64,000 bases of DNA from Anaerosolibacter sp. (lineage in GTDB: Bacteria; Bacillota; Clostridia; Peptostreptococcales; Thermotaleaceae), in the NCBI RefSeq assembly GCF_029240175.1, contig NZ_JARBTM010000003.1:62001-126000 (forward strand), written 5' to 3'. Position 1 is the stretch's first letter; every line of letters begins with the position of its first letter. Below, piece by piece: positions 1-8,400 of the stretch. The notes below the pieces were generated by a model that saw only the letters and a list, made by a program, of their open reading frames with translations, searched no databases and had not been told where the DNA came from. The position numbers and the translations under genes are program-made.

Positions 1-165
1 GGTATACGGGACAAAGTGGTTCTGGTTTGCGGCGGCCCTAGAGTAAACCATGAGCTAGCCAAAGAGCTTGGGTACGATGCAGGATTTGGCAGCGGTTCTT
101 ACGCTGAAGACGTGGCATCCTTTGTGGTTACAGAAATGACAAAAAGAAATTTAATCAAGAAATAG
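1..165 (+). CDS. kamE: lysine 5,6-aminomutase beta subunit, C-terminal end (partial)
   Basis: Only the last 54 codons are in the window; the gene enters from the left edge and stops at TAG 163-165. The peptide reads VVLVCGGPRVNHELAKELGY and then DAGFGSGSYAEDVASFVV, the end of a B12-binding Rossmann domain, and matches the C-terminus of the beta subunit of lysine 5,6-aminomutase (KamE) or its close relative D-ornithine 4,5-aminomutase OraE. KamE binds adenosylcobalamin and helps move the terminal amino group of beta-lysine or D-lysine during lysine fermentation. Two other lysine-fermentation genes, kal and kce, lie 37 kb to the right, which favours KamE over OraE. A strong terminator follows directly, so this is the last gene of its transcript. 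Confidence 0.8.
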   Translation, partial: GIRDKVVLVCGGPRVNHELAKELGYDAGFGSGSYAEDVASFVVTEMTKRNLIKK

Positions 166-173
166 TCAAGAGG

Positions 174-202
174 GAGATCAGTGATAATACTGATCTCTTT
201 TT
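174..202 (+). terminator. rho-independent terminator after kamE
   Basis: A perfect 9-bp stem (GAGATCAGT / ACTGATCTC) with a 6-base loop is followed by five T. It begins 9 bases after the kamE stop codon. Confidence 0.9.
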
Positions 203-221
203 GATTCAATCATCCTATCAC

Positions 222-289
222 GGGCGGGGTGACCCCGCCCCTACCGACGAGTATTCACAACATTGAGTAGGGGCAGGGTCATCCTGTCC
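222..289. repeat. two REP palindromes (GTAG head)
   Basis: The copy at 222-244 is reverse oriented: GGGCGGGGT C ACCCCGCCC read from its GTAG head. The copy at 267-289 is forward: GTAG then GGGCAGG GTCAT CCTGCCC. Both belong to the family found in many gaps of this window, and the same two subtypes recur side by side at 57059-57125. Confidence 0.85.
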
Positions 290-327
290 GAAATTTATGA
301 AGAAAAGGATAGATATATGGGAAAATA

Positions 328-336
328 TGTTATAAT
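328..336 (+). promoter_or_regulatory. extended -10 promoter for the beta-helix gene
   Basis: TGTTATAAT fits the extended -10 form TGnTATAAT and lies about 60 bases before the TTG start at 396. I see no good -35 box at 17 bp, which an extended -10 can tolerate. Confidence 0.45.
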
Positions 337-395
337 ATGGAATAAAACTAATTATTTTGAAAAGTTTTACAATTTTACAAGAAAGGTGGGATACA

Positions 396-1466
396 TTGAA
401 AAAAGGAATGATTATTATGATGTTTTGTTTTTTCATCATCCTTATCAGCCTATCTTATGGAGAGGAACCCACTGTGTATCAAGCGGTATATTATGATAAC
501 AAGGAGGGGATAAATCATTATCAGGATATCGTCGAAGCTTTAACCCATGTGGAAGAGAATGGTACCCTTTATGTGGATAAGCCTATCACCATCTCAACCC
601 TTGGTGTGAAATCATTAAACATCAGGAAGTCCATGACAATTAGAGGATTAGGCAATCAGGAAAATAAAATCATTATTAAAAATAGAGGAATCGGCCCAGT
701 ATTTAATCTAGGAAATATTACATCTTTTCAATTAGAAAACATGAATATATCAGGAAATGATGTGGTGGTGGTGAAAGGTGCAGCCGATTACATCACGATC
801 AAGGACTGTCAGTTCCTAAATTGTATACCTCTCTATACAACTGCCTCGAGACTTAAGGAAGTATTATTTGAATCAAATGAAGTGGTTGGGGGAAGCGTAT
901 ACATTCAACCTTCTATTTATGGGGCGGAGGTTGTAGTAAGAAATAATATTTTTGATGTACCTGATACGGCAGTTTATGGATTTAATCTGGAAAACAGTAA
1001 CGTGCTTATTGAAAACAATCATTTTAATGGAGTCAGTTTCAACATACATGATGGAGAAGGGGCTGCAGGATTGATTCAGAACAATACCTTTGAGAGGGAC
1101 GGAAGAAAAATTCTAGTGAAGGAAGACAATCAGGATCTTCAATTCAAAAACAACTGGATCTATAAGAATACTGGTGAAGTATATTATAGAGGAAATGGAT
1201 CATTAAGTTTTACTAGAAACTGGTGGGGAAACAAGGATGGTCCAGAAGAAGATATTTTTGATGGGAACATCGACTATGGCGATTGGGCCCTCTTTGAAGA
1301 CTTTCGTAGATATGCTGAGGATCCATATACAATGGCAGATCTTCAAGATGCATATGATTATCTGGAGCAGGCTGTAGATAAAGATAACTGGATTTATGAT
1401 ATGGATAAAGATCAGCACATCAGTTTTTTAGATCTCATCGCCATCACCAGAAGGATTGCCGAATAG
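396..1466 (+). CDS. secreted right-handed beta-helix protein with dockerin-like C-terminal motif
   Basis: The TTG start at 396 follows GAAAGGTGGG and begins a typical signal peptide (LKKGMIIMMFCFFIILISLS). Residues about 50-300 repeat short segments rich in Asn, Gly and Ile (for example NSNVLIENNHFNG and GLIQNNTFERDG), the pattern of right-handed parallel beta-helices such as pectate lyases and NosD-like proteins. The last 40 residues end in DMDKDQHISFLDLIAI, an EF-hand-type calcium loop followed by a helix, like one half of a dockerin. The next gene, 15 bases downstream, encodes a cohesin-like domain, so the two products may bind each other at the cell surface. No catalytic residues are evident; it could be a polysaccharide-active enzyme or purely structural. 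Confidence 0.75.
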   Translation: MKKGMIIMMFCFFIILISLSYGEEPTVYQAVYYDNKEGINHYQDIVEALTHVEENGTLYVDKPITISTLGVKSLNIRKSMTIRGLGNQENKIIIKNRGIGPVFNLGNITSFQLENMNISGNDVVVVKGAADYITIKDCQFLNCIPLYTTASRLKEVLFESNEVVGGSVYIQPSIYGAEVVVRNNIFDVPDTAVYGFNLENSNVLIENNHFNGVSFNIHDGEGAAGLIQNNTFERDGRKILVKEDNQDLQFKNNWIYKNTGEVYYRGNGSLSFTRNWWGNKDGPEEDIFDGNIDYGDWALFEDFRRYAEDPYTMADLQDAYDYLEQAVDKDNWIYDMDKDQHISFLDLIAITRRIAE

Positions 1467-1481
1467 AAAGGGGGAGAAGGG

Positions 1482-2984
1482 GTGAGGAAAAGATGTATAT
1501 TTAGTTTGAGTTTAGTTTTCTTTTTTCTCTATTTTTCTATAGTCTATGGCACAGGGCCTGGCCTTGAAATGAACATAAACCTGCAGGAAATGACAATCCA
1601 TGAAACCTTCAATATTGAGATTACAGCAAAGGATATCGACGGAATTGCAGGCGGCGATATCCTTTTGTATTATGATCATGAGAAATTGAAACTCATTTCC
1701 AAAAAAATCGAATTACCAGATGAGGATATGGTGGATTTTCAAAGGTCCATCACCCGCATAGGGGATAGGCTTGGTGAAGTAAGGTTTGTTTTCGCATTGA
1801 AGAAGGACAAGCCGCTGCTGGAAGGGGCTGAACGGGCTCTGGGCACATTGTCCTTTGAAGCCATAGGGACTGGAGATGTAGAAATAACCTTGGCCCCAGC
1901 AAGTCAGTTGGTGAAAGAAAGCGTTATTGAAACAGGTATAGAGTATAGTTATATAAACCCATGGTTAGCACCACCAATGGAAATTCATATTGAATCATTA
2001 CCCCAGGAAATACCTAACGAAGATCCTACCCCACCTCCCGTTGAAGAACCTGATGATGAATCTGATGAAGAACCAGGGGATCCTCCGAATGATGATGTTG
2101 ACGAAGAACCTAACGATACACCCCCTGATGTTCCTAGGGATGAACCTGAGGATAACCCCAGTGGGGATCCCAATGATGATACATCAGACAAAGATGGCAG
2201 TTTACCGATAGGTTCTGTGGAAGACGATGAAGGTTTTCAAGATAACCCTGGGAATTATGGGGATAAAAATCAGCTGGATACCCTAGATATCCACAGCATT
2301 GTTCAAGAAGGATTAAAACTGTGCAGTCAGATTTATTGGCTAGATACCCCGCAAATGATACTAGAGATTACGATTCCATTTGAAGGAGAGGATCTAGATA
2401 CAAATAGATTAGGGATTTATTATTTTCATGAGGAGAAGAAGAAGTGGATTTACTTAGGAGGAGAAATTCATGGAAACACTTTAACAGTAGGACCTATAAG
2501 TAAGAACATTAACTTTAATAGATTAGCAGTCCTAGAGGACAGGACATATCCTGCTTTCACTGATATAGCAGGTAAAGATATGGAGCTTGATTTGATAAAG
2601 ATATTAACATTAGGAATCATGAGGGGATACGAAGATATAACATTAAGATTGGATGATGTCATGTCAAGGGAGGAATGGACTACTGCATGGATTCGTGCAT
2701 TAGATGTGCCATTATCGGAAGATAATATGGCGTCTGGGTCTATGAACGTGCCCCCTTGGGCTCGAGACTATGTAAAAACGGCCGCAGAATTGTTAGAGGA
2801 TGAATCTTTGATGGGGAATGGAAACCTTAGCCTAGAGGAAGCTGCAGCGGTATTGGAAAGCACTATGAAAAGGATACATGGGCCAGTAAAATTCACATTG
2901 CCAGAAGTTGAATCCGATGCACTGTTGACAAGAAGACAGGCGGTGAGTCTGTTAGCAGAGGCACTGAGGTATTTGAAGATATGA
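1482..2984 (+). CDS. cohesin-like domain surface protein with degenerate SLH region
   Basis: A GTG start follows AAAGGGGGAGAAGGGG. Residues 1-24 form a signal peptide. Residues about 25-160 look like a cohesin fold: the start is GLEMNINLQEMTIHETFNIE, then DIDGIAGGDILLYYDHEKL, and later ALGTLSFEAIGTGDVEITL, the usual series of beta strands in cohesins. Residues about 170-250 are an acidic Pro/Asp/Glu linker. Residues about 265-355 form a beta domain with YYFHEEKKKWIYLGG, also seen at the ends of the two giant proteins downstream. The C-terminus (YPAFTDIAGKDMELDLIKI onward) resembles two or three weak SLH motifs that would hold the protein on the wall polymer. It is probably co-transcribed with the beta-helix gene upstream. 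Confidence 0.7.
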   Translation: MRKRCIFSLSLVFFFLYFSIVYGTGPGLEMNINLQEMTIHETFNIEITAKDIDGIAGGDILLYYDHEKLKLISKKIELPDEDMVDFQRSITRIGDRLGEVRFVFALKKDKPLLEGAERALGTLSFEAIGTGDVEITLAPASQLVKESVIETGIEYSYINPWLAPPMEIHIESLPQEIPNEDPTPPPVEEPDDESDEEPGDPPNDDVDEEPNDTPPDVPRDEPEDNPSGDPNDDTSDKDGSLPIGSVEDDEGFQDNPGNYGDKNQLDTLDIHSIVQEGLKLCSQIYWLDTPQMILEITIPFEGEDLDTNRLGIYYFHEEKKKWIYLGGEIHGNTLTVGPISKNINFNRLAVLEDRTYPAFTDIAGKDMELDLIKILTLGIMRGYEDITLRLDDVMSREEWTTAWIRALDVPLSEDNMASGSMNVPPWARDYVKTAAELLEDESLMGNGNLSLEEAAAVLESTMKRIHGPVKFTLPEVESDALLTRRQAVSLLAEALRYLKI

Positions 2985-3023
2985 ATATATTGATATTGTT
3001 GAAAACTTTATCCTAGAACAAAT

Positions 3024-3049
3024 GTAGGGAGCGCCCCCTGTGGCGTTCC
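3024..3049 (+). repeat. REP palindrome upstream of RAYT gene
   Basis: GTAG followed by GGAGCGCC CCCTGT GGCGTTCC, a stem with one G-T pair. It lies 21 bases before the RAYT start and is inverted relative to the REP inside that gene. Confidence 0.85.
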
Positions 3050-3070
3050 GTTGATAAGGCGGTGATATCG

Positions 3071-3583
3071 ATGGAATTGTCACAAAGGAAATTACAACGA
3101 CTGAAAAATTATGATTACAACCAAAACGGACTATATTTTATTACAATATGCACACAAAACCGTTTGCATTTGTTTGGAAGGATTGAGAATGCGTGGATGA
3201 TTTTGAATAATGCAGGTAAAATGGTATTAGATAAATTTGAAGAAATTCCTGAATTTTATCCGGGTATTTCGATAGATAAATGTATTATTATGCCCAATCA
3301 TTTACATGCAATTTTGAGAATACAACATGATGGAACGGCACAGGGGCCGCTCCCTACGATGAGGTTATCCGAGTATATACATCGTTTTAAAACTTTGACT
3401 ACCAAACTATATATAGATGGGGTAAGAGATGGAAATTATCCGACATTCAATAAAAAAGTGTGGCAGCAATCTTATTATGATCGCATTATCCGTGATGAGA
3501 CAGAGTATGAAAAAATATGGGAATATATCGATACTAATCCATTGAAATGGGAATTGGATAAGTACTATAGTGATAATGAATAA
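3071..3583 (+). CDS. REP-associated tyrosine transposase (RAYT, Y1/IS200-like)
   Basis: This is a 170-residue HUH/Y1 nuclease. The metal-binding HUH motif is NHLHAI at residues 76-81, and the catalytic Tyr is probably in QQSYYDRII near residues 135-136, followed by the typical EYIDTNPLKWELDKYY end. The family cuts and joins single-stranded REP palindromes at a GTAG head. I chose ATG 3071 because AAGGCGGTG lies 6 bases upstream; a GTG at 3062 is inside that ribosome site. Residues 88-96 (GTAQGPLPT) are encoded by a complete REP palindrome at 3332-3357. A paralogue at 28719-29219 carries a REP at the same position. No inverted repeats of a full insertion sequence are seen. Confidence 0.9.
   Translation: MELSQRKLQRLKNYDYNQNGLYFITICTQNRLHLFGRIENAWMILNNAGKMVLDKFEEIPEFYPGISIDKCIIMPNHLHAILRIQHDGTAQGPLPTMRLSEYIHRFKTLTTKLYIDGVRDGNYPTFNKKVWQQSYYDRIIRDETEYEKIWEYIDTNPLKWELDKYYSDNE
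3332..3357 (-). repeat. REP palindrome inside the RAYT reading frame
   Basis: On the minus strand this reads GTAG GGAGCGGC CCCTGT GCCGTTCC, nearly identical to the free REPs at 21541 and 23477. It is wholly inside the transposase gene, just after the HUH motif, and keeps the frame open. Confidence 0.85.
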
Positions 3584-3610
3584 GCATAAAAGAATCACAA
3601 GCATAAAACT

Positions 3611-3640
3611 AGGAGGGACTTTTGGTCCCTCCTGGATTAT
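3611..3640. terminator. bidirectional terminator between convergent genes
   Basis: A perfect 9-bp stem, AGGAGGGAC / GTCCCTCCT, has a 5-base loop. It lies between the RAYT gene and the convergent SLH gene, with T-rich flanks on both sides. Confidence 0.75.
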
Positions 3641-4209
3641 TTCTTTACTGGAATTGTCAAACTGTTGTTTAGAAGAATGGCCACATCTCCCCTTGTCATG
3701 GGTTTACTGGGATCTAACTTTAAACCGTTGGTTAAGCCAATTTGCTCAGCTTTCTGAACAAAATTGTTGGGCCAATCCCCAGGGGCGACATCCTTTCCAT
3801 GACCTAAGGCATTCACAAGAATCGTCAAAGCTTCCCCATAGGTGATGGTGTTGTCATGTTTAAATGTACCATCTTCATAGCCGTTGATCAGCTTGCTGTC
3901 GGAAGCAACGTTGATAAACCCAGTGGCCCAGTGATCCTTTGGTACATCCTTGAATTTTGTTGGGCCCTTACGGCTTGCAGCCAAAGCCTCTTTGCCCATC
4001 AGTTTGATAGACACGGTTGCAAACTCCGCTCGGGTAATTTTATCCTGAAAGCGCATGCTGCCATCAGGGTCACCAACCATGAGGCCCAAAGCCTTTAATT
4101 TAATACCCACGTCTTGGAGTTTGGGAGGTTCTGCTGCGGAGCTGATATGTAAGGTAAACATGAGCAAAACAATCGTTAAAAGTAAAGTTCGTTTCATTGT
4201 TGTAGTCAT
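3637..4209 (-). CDS. small exported SLH-domain protein
   Basis: The 190-residue product has a signal peptide (MTTTMKRTLLLTIVLLMFTL, with a cut after SSAA) and then consists almost wholly of three SLH motifs: GLMVGDPDGSMRFQDKITRAEFA, FKDVPKDHWATGFINVA with INGYEDGTFKHDNTITYGEA, and WPNNFVQKAEQIGLTNGL with PMTRGDVAILLN. SLH domains bind pyruvylated secondary wall polymer and hold proteins in the cell surface layer. There is no other domain, so it may be a small filler of the layer or a competitor for polymer sites. The start is ATG 4209 with AAAAGGAGG just upstream. It converges on the RAYT gene. Confidence 0.85.
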   Translation of the reverse strand: MTTTMKRTLLLTIVLLMFTLHISSAAEPPKLQDVGIKLKALGLMVGDPDGSMRFQDKITRAEFATVSIKLMGKEALAASRKGPTKFKDVPKDHWATGFINVASDSKLINGYEDGTFKHDNTITYGEALTILVNALGHGKDVAPGDWPNNFVQKAEQIGLTNGLKLDPSKPMTRGDVAILLNNSLTIPVKK

Positions 4210-4303
4210 AGATTGCCTCCTTTTGTTTTCTTTGTCTCCATTATATCAGCAAATGATGACAGACATATTTCAATCCTATTACATTCTCTAGACAATCACG
4301 AAA

Positions 4304-4345
4304 TACAACAAAAGATCTAGCCAGGGGGCTAGATCTTTTGTTGTA
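4304..4345 (-). terminator. terminator with perfect 19-bp stem
   Basis: TACAACAAAAGATCTAGCC pairs fully with 4327-4345 around a 4-base loop. It lies 28 bases past the stop of the minus-strand stalk-domain gene, and the descending arm supplies the T-rich tract. Confidence 0.85.
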
Positions 4346-4373
4346 TAAGGGTCAAGCGTATGTAGTGTATCTT

Positions 4374-5126
4374 TTAATATTCATCATAGTCAACGATTCG
4401 ATTTTTGCTGTCGCTGTATTCGTAATAACCTATGCGATAGCCATCCTCATCATAAACGTAAACATCGATATCTTCGTTGTATTCGGAATCTATTTCTTCA
4501 CAAATTTCTAAAATAAAGTCACGGAAATCGTAGCTGTCACGATTGCGCCATGTGCTGGAGGAACGGTAAAAATCTCCATCCATTCGGACCCGAATATCTC
4601 CGCTCGAGGATTGCGTTAAGGTATATTCGAACCGCATATTCACGTAATCATCCTTATAACGATAAAAATCATCTTCAAGATCATCCTCTAAGCGGCTAAG
4701 CGTTGTATTTGATGTAGATGAACTGCTGCTAGATCGTGGTTCTCGAAGCATGGACAATTCTAGTTCTTTTTGCTGTAATTGATATTTTAAATTGCTGATT
4801 TCTAAGTTTTTTCGATCGATATCATACTTAAGGGTATTTAAAGCTACACCATGATTGGCAGAGGAAGCTAAGGTCATAGTTTTGTTTGTATCATCCCACT
4901 GGATGGTATAACCCAACTGCGCTGCCACATCATTTAAGGAGACATAGGTATGATTGTTATAAATGAAGGGACTGGATGAGAAGTTTAACGCTTGTCCATC
5001 CACATTGACCTTGATATCATAAAACCAAGCTGTAATAGTCTGACTAATGGTTTTACCACTGATTAAGGATGGACTTAAGACAAGCATCAAAGTGATTAGA
5101 ATAAAAATGAATCGTTTCTTTTTCAT
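4374..5126 (-). CDS. exported stalk-domain protein with coiled coil and acidic C-terminal domain
   Basis: The 250-residue product has a signal peptide (residues 1-24), then a copper-amine-oxidase N-terminal-like (stalk) domain at about 35-85 with VNVDGQALNF, IYNNHTYVSLNDVAAQLGY and IQWDDTNKTMTL. A short coiled coil follows at about 100-130 (LEISNLKYQLQQKELELSML), then a Ser-rich hinge, then a roughly 100-residue Asp/Tyr-rich domain. The whole order (signal, stalk, coiled coil, acidic domain) repeats in the protein at 47484-48506, which has two copies of the last domain. Stalk domains are common on exported clostridial proteins and have no known copper role there. I do not recognise the acidic domain. 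Confidence 0.8.
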   Translation of the reverse strand: MKKKRFIFILITLMLVLSPSLISGKTISQTITAWFYDIKVNVDGQALNFSSSPFIYNNHTYVSLNDVAAQLGYTIQWDDTNKTMTLASSANHGVALNTLKYDIDRKNLEISNLKYQLQQKELELSMLREPRSSSSSSTSNTTLSRLEDDLEDDFYRYKDDYVNMRFEYTLTQSSSGDIRVRMDGDFYRSSSTWRNRDSYDFRDFILEICEEIDSEYNEDIDVYVYDEDGYRIGYYEYSDSKNRIVDYDEY

Positions 5127-5252
5127 TTGTTCACCTCCGAATATTTTCCATTCTCGTAATCATATTGTAACACATAAAAAGGAGGATTTACAGCCAAAGT
5201 CACAGAAAGAGAAATATGGAGAAAAAGTACGAAAATTGTAGACGACAAGAGG

Positions 5253-5290
5253 TTGAATAATGACAAGGGACAATTGTAATGGTACCATTA
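5253..5290 (+). promoter_or_regulatory. possible promoter and overlapping operator of the giant surface operon
   Basis: TTGAAT at 5253-5258 and TGTAAT at 5275-5280 are 16 bp apart. A perfect 14-bp palindrome, TAATGGTACCATTA (5277-5290), overlaps the -10 and the likely transcription start. That placement would suit a repressor site, but both elements are called by eye only. Confidence 0.3.
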
Positions 5291-5405
5291 AAAAGGACAT
5301 GATGAAGAATAAAGAAAATCATGGAAATACCTATAAAAGATGAAATTTATGGGGAACCATGCCGATATCTATATTAGAATTCTATCTACATTTGGGGGGA
5401 TTGTC

Positions 5406-8400
5406 TTGACAAAACGAATGATCATCTTTGTACTCATTTTTACACTGATAGCTTCTACAACGCCAATACAGAATGGATGGGCGGCTGTAGGTACTGTTGT
5501 CAATAAAGTAGACCTATTTACTACAGCTGAAACTGACCAAACGGGAGTGACCATTATAAAGGGACAGGAGAATGTGCCCTATACAATTGGGGTAATCAAA
5601 TTCCCTGTGGCGCCAGGGTTTGTTTTACAGTCTTCAAGTCTGTTGAACAATATCAAGGTATATGCAGGTAGTGAGGATGAAACATATAAATTTGATATTG
5701 GTGTAACAAATGGATATTTGCAGTTTAAGCTTAAAACAGACGTGACCAATACATCTCCCTATCAACTGAGGAAGCACACATTATATCTGCTTTCCCTTCC
5801 AGAAGGGTTGTTCGCAAAGAATAATGGAGCAGATATAAGCTTTGGAGAAACGTTTAGCTTTGTCACCAACAATGGAGCAGCAGGGAGTGATATCTTAAAA
5901 AATACAGTACCCTATAATACACAAAACAGTGTAGACTATAAAAACGGTAAGGTCATCGCTACATTTATAGATAATGTAGCGTTTTGGGATGTTTCTCAGA
6001 TCGGAAATTATATAACCATCTCAACGAAAAGTTTACTAAATAGCAGTAGTTCTTACATATCAGAGCCGTTAGATAACTTTAACATACAGATCATAGGAAA
6101 CAGTTTAAACATTGATTCAAAGGATGGGAAATTTAAAGATTTAACAGCGTATCAAATAACCCTAAAAGAAAAAACTGTGTATTTAACCGCCAGCCCAGAT
6201 GTTGATGGAAAAATATTCAATGATACGTTGAATCTAGGATTTGCCACCGACAATATTGTGGCAAGCACAAAACCATTAAATAACGGAACAAATGAAGGAT
6301 TGGAGCCTGTCATTACCTTTCAATTCAAACAGCCTGTCATTGAACCAGCATTAGGGGCCATGAATCTTATCAAGCTTGAAGAGACAGTTTCTGGGGCAGC
6401 GGTTGCGGTTACACGCAGTTTGTCAGCGGATAAAAAAACACTGAGCATCGCTGTGCAAGAAGATGTGAATCAACCGGGATTAAAAAAGGATACAAGCTAT
6501 CGCGTAACCATACCAGCCAACACCTTTACCTTAGATGGAACATCTATTGTGAACAAGGGAAGCATTATGTTAAATTTCCGGACAGGCAGCCTGGGAGATA
6601 CACCTATGGCTTCAGCCTATGGATCTAATGAAAGCTTCACCGATGATATTCGGGATCTCAACCGTACACAATTGGGAGAGAGCGGCTACATATACATAAA
6701 GATGAATCGACCCATTCAATGGGATAAGGACTGGGATGGGGATACGAAGAAGACAGATCGAATCAATGGAGTAGAATTGTATAAAATGCCTGCGGTAGAC
6801 CCGAATGATCCAGGGGCCAAGGCTTACGCTCAGAACGGCATTCAATACGACAAAAAGTTTTGGTATATGAACGATGGAGCTAATTTTAAGCTGGCTACTA
6901 CTCCTGATGACGGAGCCACAGTGACTGCTTCTGTTTATTATAAGGAAAAAACAGCCATTGAAAGCATAGAGATTGTAGGTCAGAACAAGGATATTTTAAG
7001 AATAAAAGCCAAGTTTCCCCTAAATAGTCTAAATCAATATCAGCTCCGTATCAAAGGTGAAATGATTGAGGACCTGCATGGTGTGAATACATCGGCAGCT
7101 ATAGATTTCTACTTTTGGACGAAGGGAAATGGGGAGACGAGTATTCCTTCCTGGGGATTTTCAGATTCAGCCCCATATACATCTCAAATCATAAGTACAA
7201 CACCGTATATCAAGGAAAGAATTGTAGGAACCTCAAAATATTCTCCTAGCAACCCTATTTCCATAAGCTTTGGTGCAGAACTTATACCTGCAGCTTCAGA
7301 AGGAAAAATTGTGAGCAGTAGTTATCAGAATAACGCCCTTGGAAGGATTTTGCTGCGGCCTGTCAACTACACAGAGAATAAGGTAATCATCGGAACAACC
7401 TTGATGGATGCGAGTCCACTCGATGTAGATACAACGGTACAATTTACGGTGGCACCAGAGCTGAATCCAACGTCAAGTCCGGTATCTTGGATTACGAAAA
7501 ATGGAAACGTTGCTACTGTTGATGGCAGCGGTCGGGTGAAAGGAATCAGCAAAGGACAAACGCAGCTGGTGGCCTTAGATAACAAAGGGAATATATTGGC
7601 AACAGTTAACCTCACAGTGAAGCAAGGGGACGTTCATATAGGAAAAGTAAAAATTATTTATGAAGTAACGAGCGGTGGAAAGCAAACACTATTACGTCTT
7701 TACCCGAATCAAGGGTTGACCAGCGGCAAGAGCTATAAACTGTTCATCCCTGGAGATGTTTTTCAAACCAGAGGAAAAACATACACACCACCGAGGGAAA
7801 TTGAATTCGTAGTGGCGGGTGATATCAGTGAGAACCCAGTCATTGAATCCATTGACAATGGAACAGCATCCATTGGGGAACTGCTGAATACGTCAGAACA
7901 TGTATTTTACATAAAAGGTTATAATTTTGAAGAAAACATTAAAGAAGTTCGGCTGGTACCTTCTAAAGGCGGTGCAGATATTGTCATAGGGAAGGCATAC
8001 ATTACATACCTAGGGGCAGATCAAATAAAGGTTAGCATCAAAGGTGCCGCTAAGACGGCCCTTGTGAATCAGGCCAGTGGAGATGAATATCAAGTGGTGG
8101 TGCATTTCGATGGAAGCCAAGCACCAGCCACGTCGCCTGGAGGCGTAGGTTTTAAGACTTTAGCCATGGGCTCGCCCAATGTGATTGCCCAGTATCCAGT
8201 CCACGATGGAACCTATAATGAACAAAGCTTTGTACATGGGGTGAGTGACAGCTTCACCAGTGGAAAGTATTTCTTGAGAATCACCTTCAGCGACCCGAAT
8301 GGCACCTTGAATTTCAACGGGCTAACTGGGTTAGTCAATATCATGAATTCAAGTGTGGTGTCCCTAGGGAGTCAAGTTTCCATGATTGACACGGATTTCA

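Noticed and set aside
3024-3583. The first RAYT considered as a complete IS200/IS605 element.
   Set aside because: No tnpB and no element-type left and right ends; the REP flanks and sequence fit a RAYT instead.
5340-5405. An upstream extension of the 1365-residue gene from ATG or GTG-like codons at 5340.
   Set aside because: The added residues would precede the signal peptide and lack a ribosome site, while TTG 5406 has a strong one.
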